Assembly: GCA_022820995.1 (NCBI GenBank)
Contig: JAJEEM010000042.1
Location: 1-64,000 of the forward strand
Length of the DNA: 64,000 bases
Direction of reading: 5' to 3'
Source of the DNA: Gemmatimonadota bacterium
Lineage (GTDB): Bacteria; Gemmatimonadota; Gemmatimonadetes; Palauibacterales; Palauibacteraceae
How positions within the stretch are numbered: the first letter of the stretch is position 1; each line of letters starts with the position of its first letter. Shown in pieces: positions 56,191-64,000 of the stretch. The position numbers and the translations under genes are program-made. Under the pieces are notes generated by a model. It did not search any database. It was not told where the DNA came from and saw nothing but the letters and a program-made list of their open reading frames with translations.

Positions 56191-58321
56191 CCACAGGAGC
56201 CCGCCGACCGCGGCGTCCCGCGGACGGATGTGGGCGGCCGGCATTCTGGGGCTCCTCGCTCCTCTCGCTCCGTCCGCCGCGTCGGCTCAGAGCCCGTATT
56301 CCGTCGAGGACATCCTCTCCGCGCCCTTCGCGACGGATCTCACCGCCGCACCGGTCGGGGCCGCTTTCGCCTGGGTCCGTTACGACCGTGGCGTCCGCAA
56401 CCTCTGGGTCGCCGAGGGCCCGGAGTACGTGGGTCGCCGGCTCACGAACTGGACCGAGGACGACGGCCAGGATCTTTCCCAGCTCCGGTTCACGCCCGAC
56501 GGGCGTCAGGTCATCTTCGTGCGCGGAGGCGGGCCGAACCGGTCGGGCGAGATCCCGAACCCGCGCTCCGATCCCGAACCGGCCACGCAGATGGTGTGGG
56601 TGGCGGGGCTCGACGGGACCTCGAGGCCGCTCGCCGAAGGGAGTGCCCCGGCGATCGCGCCGGACGGACGCACGCTCGCGTTCCTCAACCGCGGCCAGAT
56701 CTTCACGCTCACGCTCGATGGCTCGTCGCCCCCCGGTCCGCTCCTCCGCATCCGCGGGAGCGCGAGTTCGCTGGCCTGGTCTCCCGCCGGCGACCGGCTG
56801 GCCTTCGTCAGCAACCGCGGGGATCACGCGTTCGTCGGCATCTTCTCGCTGGACGATCGGTCGGTCCGCTATCTGGATCCGAGCCTGGATCGCGACGGCA
56901 GTCCCACGTGGGCGCCGGACGGCTCGGCCATCGCGTTCATCCGCGTCCCGAACGAGGGGGCGCAGCTGCCCTTCTCGCCGCTCCGCAGCGCCCTGCCGTG
57001 GTCGATCCGGGTGGCGGACCCCGCCACGGGCGAGGCGCGCGACGTGTGGAAGGCTCCGCCCGGACGAGGCAGCGCCTTTCAGGCCATGACCGGCCCCTCC
57101 CTGATCTGGCTCGCCACCGACCGGCTCGTCTTCCCCTGGGAACGGGAGGGCTGGCACCAGCTCTACTCCGTTTCGGTCGCGGGCGGCGGGGCGACGCACC
57201 TCACGCCGGGCGCGTTCGAAGTCGAATCCGTGCTTCCGTCGCCGGACGGAGAGTCCGTCTACTACGTCTCCAACGCGGACGACATCGACCGCCGCCACGT
57301 GTGGCGGGTGACCGCCGACGGGCCGCCGGAAGCGATGACGTCGGGGAACGGCATCGAGTGGAATCCCGCCGTCACTCCGGACGGCGTCCTCGCGTTCCTC
57401 GCCGCCGACGGCCGGACCCCGGCCCACGCCGAGGTGGATGCGGGGGGAGAACGGCGCCCCTTCGTCGACGGATTCATGCCGGATGCCTTCCCTTTCGAGA
57501 ACCTCGTGGAGCCGCGGCAGGTGACCTTCGAGTCCGAGGACGGAATTCTGATCCACGGACAGCTCTTCCTCCCGCCCGTCTCGGTGGAGGGCGGGCGGCA
57601 CCCGGCCGCGATCTTCTTCCACGGCGGGTCGAGGCGGCAGATGCTCCTCGGCTGGCACTACATGCGCTACTACCACAACGTGTACGCCCTGAACCAGTAC
57701 CTGGCGAGCCGGGGCTACGTCGTCCTCTCCGTGAACTATCGCAGCGGCACCGGCTACGGGCTCGAGTTCAGGGAGGCGCTGAACTACGGCGCCCGGGGCG
57801 CGAGCGAATACCGCGATGTCGTCGCCGCGGCGCGGTTCCTCGGGGAACGGGATGATGTGGACGCGACGCGGGTCGGGCTCTGGGGCGGCTCCTACGGCGG
57901 CTACCTCACGGCCCTCGGCCTCGCGCGAAACTCGGATCTCTTCGCGGCGGGCGTCGACATTCACGGCGTCCACGACTGGAACATGGTCATCCGCAACTTC
58001 GTGCCGTCCTACCAGCCGGAGACGCGCGAGGCCTTCGCCCGGCTCGCCTTCGAATCCTCGCCGATGGCGTGGATCGACGGCTGGCGCTCCCCGGTGCTTC
58101 TCATCCACGGCGACGACGACCGCAACGTGCCGTTCTCGGAATCCGTCGACCTCATCGAGTCGCTGCGGAGGCGCGGCGTCGAGGTCGAGCAACTCGTCTT
58201 CCCGGACGAGGTCCACGGCTTCCTCCTGCACCGGAACTGGGTCACCGCCTTCGAGCGGTCCGCCGAATTCATGGATGCGCACCTTCGAGGGACCCCCGCC
58301 ACGGGAGGCGCGAAGCCGTGA
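56171..58321 (+). CDS. Secreted S9 family peptidase
   Basis: The 716-residue protein has a signal peptide ending SAASAQ and a WSPAG/TWAPDG-type propeller with DPP4-like blades. An alpha/beta hydrolase with Ser574 (GGSYGGYL), Asp in HGDDDRNVP and His in DEVHGF follows. The start could be ATG 56171, which overlaps the GNAT gene by 20 bases, or ATG 56228, just before the hydrophobic segment. Sequence differs much from the S9 protein at 30471. Confidence 0.9.
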   Translation: MSCAAADHRSPPTAASRGRMWAAGILGLLAPLAPSAASAQSPYSVEDILSAPFATDLTAAPVGAAFAWVRYDRGVRNLWVAEGPEYVGRRLTNWTEDDGQDLSQLRFTPDGRQVIFVRGGGPNRSGEIPNPRSDPEPATQMVWVAGLDGTSRPLAEGSAPAIAPDGRTLAFLNRGQIFTLTLDGSSPPGPLLRIRGSASSLAWSPAGDRLAFVSNRGDHAFVGIFSLDDRSVRYLDPSLDRDGSPTWAPDGSAIAFIRVPNEGAQLPFSPLRSALPWSIRVADPATGEARDVWKAPPGRGSAFQAMTGPSLIWLATDRLVFPWEREGWHQLYSVSVAGGGATHLTPGAFEVESVLPSPDGESVYYVSNADDIDRRHVWRVTADGPPEAMTSGNGIEWNPAVTPDGVLAFLAADGRTPAHAEVDAGGERRPFVDGFMPDAFPFENLVEPRQVTFESEDGILIHGQLFLPPVSVEGGRHPAAIFFHGGSRRQMLLGWHYMRYYHNVYALNQYLASRGYVVLSVNYRSGTGYGLEFREALNYGARGASEYRDVVAAARFLGERDDVDATRVGLWGGSYGGYLTALGLARNSDLFAAGVDIHGVHDWNMVIRNFVPSYQPETREAFARLAFESSPMAWIDGWRSPVLLIHGDDDRNVPFSESVDLIESLRRRGVEVEQLVFPDEVHGFLLHRNWVTAFERSAEFMDAHLRGTPATGGAKP

Positions 58322-59097
58322 CCGCCCGCGTCGCGGGACAGCTTGCGCTCGTCACGGGAGCGAGTTCGGGAATCGGCGAGGCCATCGCCCGCCGCCTCGC
58401 CGATGACGGCGCGAACCTCGTGCTCTGGGCCCGCAGGGCGGAGCGACTCACGCGCCTCGCGGAAGCGATCACGGCGCAGAGCGGGGTCTCCGTGGAGATC
58501 GGCGCCGTCGATATCCGCGACCGCGACGCCGTCCGGGGGGAGGCGGAGCGGATCGGCGCCGCACTCGGCGTCCCCGACATCCTGGTCAACAACGCGGGCC
58601 TCGCCGCCGGCATGGCGCTCGTCCAGGACGCCGAGGTCGACGACTGGGACCGGATGATCGACACGAACGTGAAGGGACTCCTCTACGTCACGCGCGCCTT
58701 CCTCCCCGCCATGGTCGAGCGCGATTCGGGACACGTCGTCAACATCGGCAGCATCACCGGCCGACAGGTCTACCCCCGCGGGAGCGTGTACGCCGCCACG
58801 AAGTACGCCGTGCAGGCGATCACCGAGGGGACGAACCTCGACGTCCTCGGCTCCGGCGTCCGCGTGTCGGGCGTCCACCCGGGTCTCGTCGAAACGGAGT
58901 TCGCGCTCGTGCGCTTCAAGGGGGACGAGGACCGCGCGCGAGGCACCTACGAGGGGCTGCAGCCCCTGACGGGGGCGGACGTCGCCGAGGTCGTGTCCTA
59001 CGTCGTGAACGCCCCGCCCCACATCAACCTCGCCGACGTCGTCGTGTTCGGGCCAAGCCAGGGGAGCGTACACCACTTCCACCGCGAAGGGGGCTGA
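58318..59097 (+). CDS. Short-chain dehydrogenase/reductase (YdfG-like)
   Basis: The 259-residue enzyme has TGASSGIG for NAD(P) binding, NNAGLA, Ser in NIGSITG and the YxxxK pair in VYAATKYAV. It resembles YdfG-type hydroxy acid dehydrogenases with broad substrates. The GTG overlaps the S9 stop (GTGA), so it ends the menC-GNAT-S9-SDR run. The substrate is unknown. Confidence 0.9.
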   Translation: MTARVAGQLALVTGASSGIGEAIARRLADDGANLVLWARRAERLTRLAEAITAQSGVSVEIGAVDIRDRDAVRGEAERIGAALGVPDILVNNAGLAAGMALVQDAEVDDWDRMIDTNVKGLLYVTRAFLPAMVERDSGHVVNIGSITGRQVYPRGSVYAATKYAVQAITEGTNLDVLGSGVRVSGVHPGLVETEFALVRFKGDEDRARGTYEGLQPLTGADVAEVVSYVVNAPPHINLADVVVFGPSQGSVHHFHREGG

Positions 59098-59110
59098 ACC
59101 TCCACCTCCC

Positions 59111-59152
59111 TTGCGCCGTTCCGATATATCGGATAGTATTTCGATATATCGA
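59111..59152 (+). promoter_or_regulatory. padR promoter flanked by two palindromes
   Basis: TTGCGC (59111-59116) and TAGTAT (59134-59139) are 17 bases apart. CCGATATATCGG (59121-59132) and TCGATATATCGA (59141-59152) are perfect palindromes with the shared core CGATATATCG, set 20 bases apart and bracketing the -10. PadR proteins often repress their own gene from such sites. Confidence 0.7.
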
Positions 59153-59178
59153 GACCGGTCGGAAGCGGGGGAAGATAG

Positions 59179-59757
59179 ATGTTCACGAGCAAGGATGGAT
59201 TCGGCGCCTGGGCAAACTGTTGCGGCCCGGGCGTGTTTCGTTTCGGCGGGGGACTCGGGGGCAATCGGCGCGTGGTTCGGAAGGGCGAGCTGAAGTTCGT
59301 CCTTCTCCGCCTGCTCTCCGACGAACCCATGCACGGCTACGAGCTGATGCGGCGGCTGGAGGAGGAGTCCGGCGGCCTCTACACTCCGAGTCCGGGCTCC
59401 GTCTACCCTACCCTGCAGCTGCTCGAGGACCAGGGGTACGTGTCGTCGACACAGGAGGACGGGAAGCGCGTCTACCGGCTGACCTCCACGGGCCGCGATT
59501 TCCTCCGGGAGCACCGCTCCCGCACCCGCGACATCTTCGGCCGCTTCGTCAACATGGGCGAGCGCTTTACCGGGTCCGCGATGCGCGACGTGACGCGCTC
59601 GTTCATTCACCTCGCCCAGGTGAGCTTCGAGCGCGCGACGGGCGGACAGGGCGATCCCGAGACGCTGGCGAGAGTGAAGTCGATTCTGGACCGCGCGGCG
59701 CGCGAGATCGAGAGCGCGTGGCCGGAGCCCGGGACCGCAGCCTCGCGGGAGGGTTGA
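59179..59757 (+). CDS. PadR family transcriptional regulator
   Basis: The 192-residue protein has a PadR winged helix (LKFVLLRLLSDEPMHGYELMRRLEEESG, then SPGSVYPTLQLLEDQGYVS) and a C-terminal helical dimer domain of the Vir-like kind. The N-terminal extension includes CCGPG and a Gly-rich patch. The leader would be about 30 bases. It is followed after 3 bases by a small protein gene that it probably controls. Confidence 0.9.
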   Translation: MFTSKDGFGAWANCCGPGVFRFGGGLGGNRRVVRKGELKFVLLRLLSDEPMHGYELMRRLEEESGGLYTPSPGSVYPTLQLLEDQGYVSSTQEDGKRVYRLTSTGRDFLREHRSRTRDIFGRFVNMGERFTGSAMRDVTRSFIHLAQVSFERATGGQGDPETLARVKSILDRAAREIESAWPEPGTAASREG

Positions 59758-59760
59758 GCG

Positions 59761-60258
59761 ATGTTCGAGATCGTCTTCCTGGGAGGCATCGCCGCCGTGA
59801 TCTACCGCAAACGCGTGCGCGCCGGCGACTGGAGCCGGGGCGACTTCCATCGCGTCCTCGTCGCCGTGGGTCGCGCGGTGAGCCGTGCGGTGGCGACCGT
59901 GTCGAGATCCTGGCCCGGCCTCCTGCGACAGTGCGCGGCCGATTTGAAGAGCCTTGCGCGCGACATGACGGGCGTCGTCCGGGTCGGGACCCGGAAACCG
60001 CGTGCCCGCCGGATCCGGCACTCTCGCGTCAAGGTACCCGTGGCGGACGTCGCCGCGCCGGTCGAAGCCGCGACGAGAGCGGAGAGCCGGATCTTCGCCC
60101 GACTTCAGCGCCGCTACGTCGCCGGCAGGATCAGCTTCTCCGAGTACGTGGAGGGAGTACGGCGTCTCCGAAACGAAAACGCCGCGCTTCGGGGCCTGGG
60201 CGGCCCGGCACCGCCGCGGTCGGACGGCGAGACCGGGAGGCTGGCGGCCGAGCGCTGA
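59761..60258 (+). CDS. Small protein with N-terminal hydrophobic segment and SHOCT-like tail
   Basis: I do not recognise this 165-residue protein as a named family. It starts with a hydrophobic stretch (MFEIVFLGGIAAVIY), so it is probably membrane-attached, continues with a basic middle, and ends with FARLQRRYVAGRISFSEYVEGVRRL. The ending resembles a SHOCT-type C-terminal motif. It is in an operon with padR. PadR operons often carry small membrane partners, so it may be the target of that regulation. Confidence 0.55.
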   Translation: MFEIVFLGGIAAVIYRKRVRAGDWSRGDFHRVLVAVGRAVSRAVATVSRSWPGLLRQCAADLKSLARDMTGVVRVGTRKPRARRIRHSRVKVPVADVAAPVEAATRAESRIFARLQRRYVAGRISFSEYVEGVRRLRNENAALRGLGGPAPPRSDGETGRLAAER

Positions 60259-60283
60259 CCGCCCCGGGCCGTCGCCGGGGCGG
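60259..60283. terminator. Strong hairpin between convergent padR operon and agcS
   Basis: CCGCCCCGG (60259-60267) and CCGGGGCGG (60275-60283) make a perfect 9-bp stem with a 7-base loop, starting directly after the upstream stop. There is no T run, so it may be a stabilising or a weak terminator hairpin. Confidence 0.5.
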
Positions 60284-60315
60284 AGCGGCAGCCGCCGTTC
60301 GGGCGCGACGCCACG

Positions 60316-62013
60316 CTAGTGCTTGCGGTGCCGCTCCCACGGAGTCCGGGTGAAGTAGGACTCCGTCATCTCCCTGATCTGAGGCGCGAGGAAAATCAGC
60401 GCGATCAGGTTCGGGATGATGACGATGGCGAGGAAGATGTCCCCCAGCGACCACACCACGGCGAGCGGCAGCACGGCCCCGACGAAGTGCATCGCGACGA
60501 ACACGAGCTTGTACGGGATGATCGCGCTTGGCCCGAAAAGGTAGTTCGCGCAGCGGTCGCCGTAGTAACTCCATGAGATCGCGGTCGAGATCGCGAACAG
60601 GAAGACCGAGAAGATCACGATGTAGTGACCCCAGTCGCCGAGCGGCGACAGGCCGCGCTGGAAGCCCATCTGCGTGAGGGGCGCGCCGGTCTCGTAGGCC
60701 TGCCCGTAGAGGACGGCCAGCTCCCGCCCGTCATCGGCGATCGCGACGGACCGCGCCGGGTCGACGGCCCCGCTGAACGGCTGCGTCTGCGCCTCGTCCT
60801 CGAACAGCTGCGGCACGGAGACCTCGTGCCACGCGAGGTGGGGCTCGCTCGTCACGCCCGGCCGCCCGAGCGTATAGCGGATCGTTCCCGTGGGCTCCGT
60901 GGGCACGGAGCTTCCGCCCTCGTCGAGCACCACGTAGCTGATGTCCCCGCCCTCCAGCTGGATCGCGGTCGGGATCTGCGAGTTCCAGGCGCCGGTCATG
61001 ATGATGACCAGTGCGGTCATCGTGACGATGACGATCGTGTCGATGAACGGCTCGAGCAGCGCGACGACGCCCTCGGAGACCGGTTCGTCCGTCTTCGCCG
61101 CCGCGTGCGCGATCGGCGCGGAGCCCTGCCCCGCCTCGTTCGAGAACAGTCCGCGCCGCACGCCCCACATGAGCGTGACGAGGAACGCGCCGACGCCCGT
61201 GCCCGCCACGCCGGCGGTCGGGTTGAAGGCCTCGCGGAAGATGATCGCGAAGGTCTCCGGCACCTGACCGAGGTTCAGGATGATGATGATCATGGCGGCG
61301 GTCACGTAGACGATCGCCATGAACGGAGCCAGGATGCTGGTCACGCGGCCGATGCGCTTGATGCCTCCCAGGATCACCAGGGCGACGATCGTCGAGGTCG
61401 TGAGGCCGGTGATCCAGGTGGCGATCCCGAACTCGGCGAGCATCGCGTCCGCGACCGTATTGGCCTGGTTCGCGTTCCCCGTCATGAACGCCGTCATCCC
61501 CAGCATGACGGCGAAGAACGCCGCCACTGGCTTCCAGCGCGGACCGAGCCCCTTCTCGATGTAGTACATCGGTCCGCCCGACACCTTCCCGCTGTATTTC
61601 GCCGACGATTCGTCGACTTCGCGGTACTTCTGCGCCAGCGTGACCTCGCTGTACTTCGTCGCCATGCCGAGGAAGGCGGTCATCCACATCCAGAAGAGCG
61701 CCCCCGGCCCCCCGAGGTGGATGGCGATCGCGGCGCCGGCGATGTTCCCGATGCCGACCGTGGCGCTGAGCGCGGTGGTCAGCGCCTGGAAATGGGATAC
61801 GTCGCCCGGATCGTTCGGGTCGTCGTATCGGCCCGTGGCCACGGCGACGCCGTGCGCGAACTTGCGGATCTGCGGCAGGCCGAGCCGGAGGGTGAGATAG
61901 GTCCCGATCCCGAGGAGGAGCAGGACCTGAAGCGTCAGGCGCTCTCCTCCGATCGTGATCCCGAACTGCGCGACGTTCCGGTCGAGCCAATCTACGATTG
62001 TGGCGAAGTCCAT
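60316..62013 (-). CDS. Alanine/glycine:cation symporter family (AGCS) transporter
   Basis: The 565-residue membrane protein has ALSATVGIGNIAGAAIAI, GGPMYYIEKGLG, GVRRGLFSNEAGQGSAPIAHAAA and about ten helices typical of sodium/alanine symporters. Between later helices there is an inserted hydrophilic stretch of about 100 residues (from PTAIQLEGGD to YETGAPLTQMG), probably outside the membrane. The substrate is probably alanine or glycine by family. No regulatory element is seen in the 235-base space upstream. Confidence 0.93.
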   Translation of the reverse strand: MDFATIVDWLDRNVAQFGITIGGERLTLQVLLLLGIGTYLTLRLGLPQIRKFAHGVAVATGRYDDPNDPGDVSHFQALTTALSATVGIGNIAGAAIAIHLGGPGALFWMWMTAFLGMATKYSEVTLAQKYREVDESSAKYSGKVSGGPMYYIEKGLGPRWKPVAAFFAVMLGMTAFMTGNANQANTVADAMLAEFGIATWITGLTTSTIVALVILGGIKRIGRVTSILAPFMAIVYVTAAMIIIILNLGQVPETFAIIFREAFNPTAGVAGTGVGAFLVTLMWGVRRGLFSNEAGQGSAPIAHAAAKTDEPVSEGVVALLEPFIDTIVIVTMTALVIIMTGAWNSQIPTAIQLEGGDISYVVLDEGGSSVPTEPTGTIRYTLGRPGVTSEPHLAWHEVSVPQLFEDEAQTQPFSGAVDPARSVAIADDGRELAVLYGQAYETGAPLTQMGFQRGLSPLGDWGHYIVIFSVFLFAISTAISWSYYGDRCANYLFGPSAIIPYKLVFVAMHFVGAVLPLAVVWSLGDIFLAIVIIPNLIALIFLAPQIREMTESYFTRTPWERHRKH

Positions 62014-62248
62014 GCGTTGTCCCCGTTAGCGACGAGTGTGCGGGAGGAGGGCTGAGTTTGGCCCCGCGCCGCTGAGGCTGCAACGGGTAGGAGACGCGGC
62101 GGGGTCGCGGAAGGAGACGGCGGCGGGGTGTGTCGCGCGCCTCACGGTACCGTAACTTCGTTCGCGCTCCGGCTCCGCCGGCGCCCCGCCGCACCCGAAC
62201 CCCGGCCGTGACGAGAACCCCCGCTGAAGCAGGGAGACAAAGAGGAAC

Positions 62249-64000
62249 GTGGGTCCAGACAACCGAATCCCCCACCGCATCGGGCGGCTGTGGGAACTCG
62301 CGAACGACCTCTCGTGGACGTGGAATCCGGAGGCCCCGGCCCTCTTCCGGGCCATCGATCCGCCGCTGTGGCGCCGGACGCGGCACAATCCCGTGGCGCT
62401 GTTGCGAACCGTCGGAGCCGAGCGCCTTCGCAGCGTGGCCGAAGATCCTGTCTTCCTCCGGAGATACGACGCGGCGATGGACGTTCGGCGTGACGCCGTG
62501 GCCGTCGGTCACGCGCGGGAAGCCGGGACAGCGGGGCGCGCCGACGACATCGGGACGGACGCCACCCCGACCTGGTTCGACGCGCGCTATCCCGCCTTCC
62601 GCGACCTCCCGGTGGCGTACTTCTGCGCGGAATTCGCGTTGCACGAGTCCATCCCCATCTACTCCGGGGGACTCGGCGTGCTCGCGGGGGACCATCTCAA
62701 GGCTGCGTCGGAACTGGGGGTCCCCCTCGTCGGCGTCGGGCTGATGTACGCGCACGGCTACTTCGACCAGACGCTGGGGTCGGACGGCTGGCAGGACGAT
62801 GCGGACGACCCGCTCGACCCCGACCTGACCCCGCTGGAGCGGTTGCAGGGCGTGGACGGCGTCCCCTGGCTCGCTTCGATCCGCGGCGGGGGACGCCGCA
62901 TCCATATCGGGGCGTGGAGGCTGCGTGTGGGGCGCGTCTCGCTGTACCTCCTCGACACGGATATCGAGGAGAACGATCCCGCCGACCGGGGCCTCTCCCA
63001 CCAGCTCTACGCGGGCGGCGCGGATCACCGGCTGCGGCAGGAAGCGATCCTCGGCGTCGGCGGCGTGCGCGTGCTCGCTGCGCTCGGAATCGAGCCCGGG
63101 GCGTGGCACGCGAACGAGGGACACGCGGCGTTCATGATGGTGGAGCGCGTGCGCTGGCTGATGCGGGACGGCCGGTCATTCGAGGACGCGCTGTCCCGGG
63201 TCCGGGCCTCGACCGTCTTCACGACGCATACGCCCGTATCCGCGGGACACGACGTGTTCTCCCACGCGCAGATGCGCGAATGGATCGGCGAGACGTTCTG
63301 GGAAGAGATCCCCCACCGCGAGGAGTTGCTGGCACTCGGTCTCCATCCGGACGACGAGGCGCGGGACCGGTTCCACATGACGGCGGCGGCGATCCGGCTG
63401 TCGCGACGCGTCAACGGCGTCTCCGCGAGGCACGGGCGCGTGACCCGGGAAATCTGGCGCGGCCTCTGGGGGGACCGTGCGGCCGGAGAGGTACCGATCC
63501 GGCACGTGACGAACGGGGTCCACCTCGCCACGTGGATGAGCGATGACATCGCCGGTCTCCTGGACGAATGGCTGCCCGCCGGGTGGCGATGCACGGACAA
63601 CGAAGCGATGTGGCGCGCGGTGCGCGACGTGCCGGCGCAGGCGCTGTGGCGCGTGCGGCGCCGGCTGAAGCTCCGGCTCCTCGACCTGATGCGCGACGAG
63701 GCCAGGCGCCGGTGGCCCGGCCACTGGCCGGAGTCGGCCCACCTCGCCGGAGCCGGCACGCTGATGAGCCCCGAGCCGCTCACGATCGGATTCGCGCGGC
63801 GCTTCGCGACCTACAAGCGCGCGGACCTCATCTTCCGCGACCGTGAACGCCTGCTGGCGCTGCTCTCGGACCCCGCCCGTCCCGTGCAGTTGATCTTCGC
63901 CGGCAAGGCGCACCCGAGGGACGACGACGGCAAGCGCGTCCTCCAGCGCGTGTACGAGCATACGCGCGATCCGGAGTTCGAGGGGAGAATCGCCTTTCTC
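62249..64000 (+). CDS. glgP: Alpha-glucan phosphorylase, N-terminal 584 codons (3' end outside window)
   Basis: The open frame starts at GTG 62249 and runs to the last base. It opens with a DUF3417-type segment (GRLWELANDLSWTWNPEAP), then YFCAEFALHESIPIYSGGLGVLAGD, WHANEGHAAF, TTHTPVSAGHD and TIGFARRFATYKRA. This is the TIGR02094-type glycogen/starch phosphorylase, which releases glucose-1-phosphate. The PLP lysine lies beyond the window. The 235-base spacer upstream (62014-62248) has only a short ACGGTACCGT palindrome near 62146. Confidence 0.92.
   Translation, partial: MGPDNRIPHRIGRLWELANDLSWTWNPEAPALFRAIDPPLWRRTRHNPVALLRTVGAERLRSVAEDPVFLRRYDAAMDVRRDAVAVGHAREAGTAGRADDIGTDATPTWFDARYPAFRDLPVAYFCAEFALHESIPIYSGGLGVLAGDHLKAASELGVPLVGVGLMYAHGYFDQTLGSDGWQDDADDPLDPDLTPLERLQGVDGVPWLASIRGGGRRIHIGAWRLRVGRVSLYLLDTDIEENDPADRGLSHQLYAGGADHRLRQEAILGVGGVRVLAALGIEPGAWHANEGHAAFMMVERVRWLMRDGRSFEDALSRVRASTVFTTHTPVSAGHDVFSHAQMREWIGETFWEEIPHREELLALGLHPDDEARDRFHMTAAAIRLSRRVNGVSARHGRVTREIWRGLWGDRAAGEVPIRHVTNGVHLATWMSDDIAGLLDEWLPAGWRCTDNEAMWRAVRDVPAQALWRVRRRLKLRLLDLMRDEARRRWPGHWPESAHLAGAGTLMSPEPLTIGFARRFATYKRADLIFRDRERLLALLSDPARPVQLIFAGKAHPRDDDGKRVLQRVYEHTRDPEFEGRIAFL

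Noticed and set aside
62014-62248. Glycine riboswitch upstream of agcS
   Set aside because: The spacer is GC-rich and has hairpins, but I could not find the conserved glycine aptamer core on the minus strand.

Overview
The window is about 64 kb of GC-rich, gene-dense bacterial chromosome. Gene content (an hrcA-dnaJ operon without grpE, myo-inositol-phosphate synthase beside a CDP-alcohol phosphatidyltransferase, Ku/LigD, many secreted S9 peptidases, a DUF5916 protein, BNR and six-bladed propeller proteins, a penicillin acylase and an AGCS symporter) fits a Gram-negative heterotroph of the Gemmatimonadota type. That placement is inferred from gene content and style; no 16S gene is present.

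Layout. 1-249 is the end of a transaldolase gene. 239-13484 is one long minus-strand run with many start/stop overlaps: ylbF-like, CDP-alcohol phosphatidyltransferase, ino1, tmk, ctp protease, a plug-like lipoprotein, a DUF2064 protein, asparaginase-II-like, CMD-like, obgE, dprA, hemW, hrcA, dnaJ. 13677-17830 (minus) holds rpmE, prfA and prmC followed by an AbiEi/AbiEii type IV toxin-antitoxin pair. 18018-25958 holds a DinB protein, a penicillin acylase, and divergent ku and ligD, with an aminotransferase coupled to ligD.

25959-28485 is a small accessory island. It has a solitary DUF6088 antitoxin-like gene with its own palindromic promoter, a deleted second copy of a glutaminyl-peptide cyclotransferase gene, a HigBA module and a cut-off lipoprotein leader. 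From 28496 to 45337 come secreted enzymes (FAD dehydrogenase, S9 peptidase, aldo/keto reductase, sortilin-like BNR protein, propeller lipoprotein, amidase, outer-membrane barrel), mixed with mtnA, a divergent MTHFR-like gene, prephenate dehydratase and a VapBC module.

45445-51146 is the methionine operon: metH followed by a homocysteine methyltransferase/MTHFR fusion. Its leader has the sequence and pseudoknot pairing of a SAM-II riboswitch, followed directly by an intrinsic terminator. This is the best regulatory find in the window. 51249-64000 carries a DUF5916 protein; a coupled row of OSBS/NSAR-family enzyme, GNAT acyltransferase, S9 peptidase and SDR; a PadR regulator with a double palindrome at its promoter; an AGCS symporter; and the first 584 codons of an alpha-glucan phosphorylase.

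I found no rRNA, tRNA, CRISPR array, prophage or intact insertion sequence. I found no wholly new multigene system. The most unusual signals are the SAM-II/terminator leader, the debris around HigBA, the self-contained operators of the toxin-antitoxin loci, and the OSBS/NSAR-GNAT pair.
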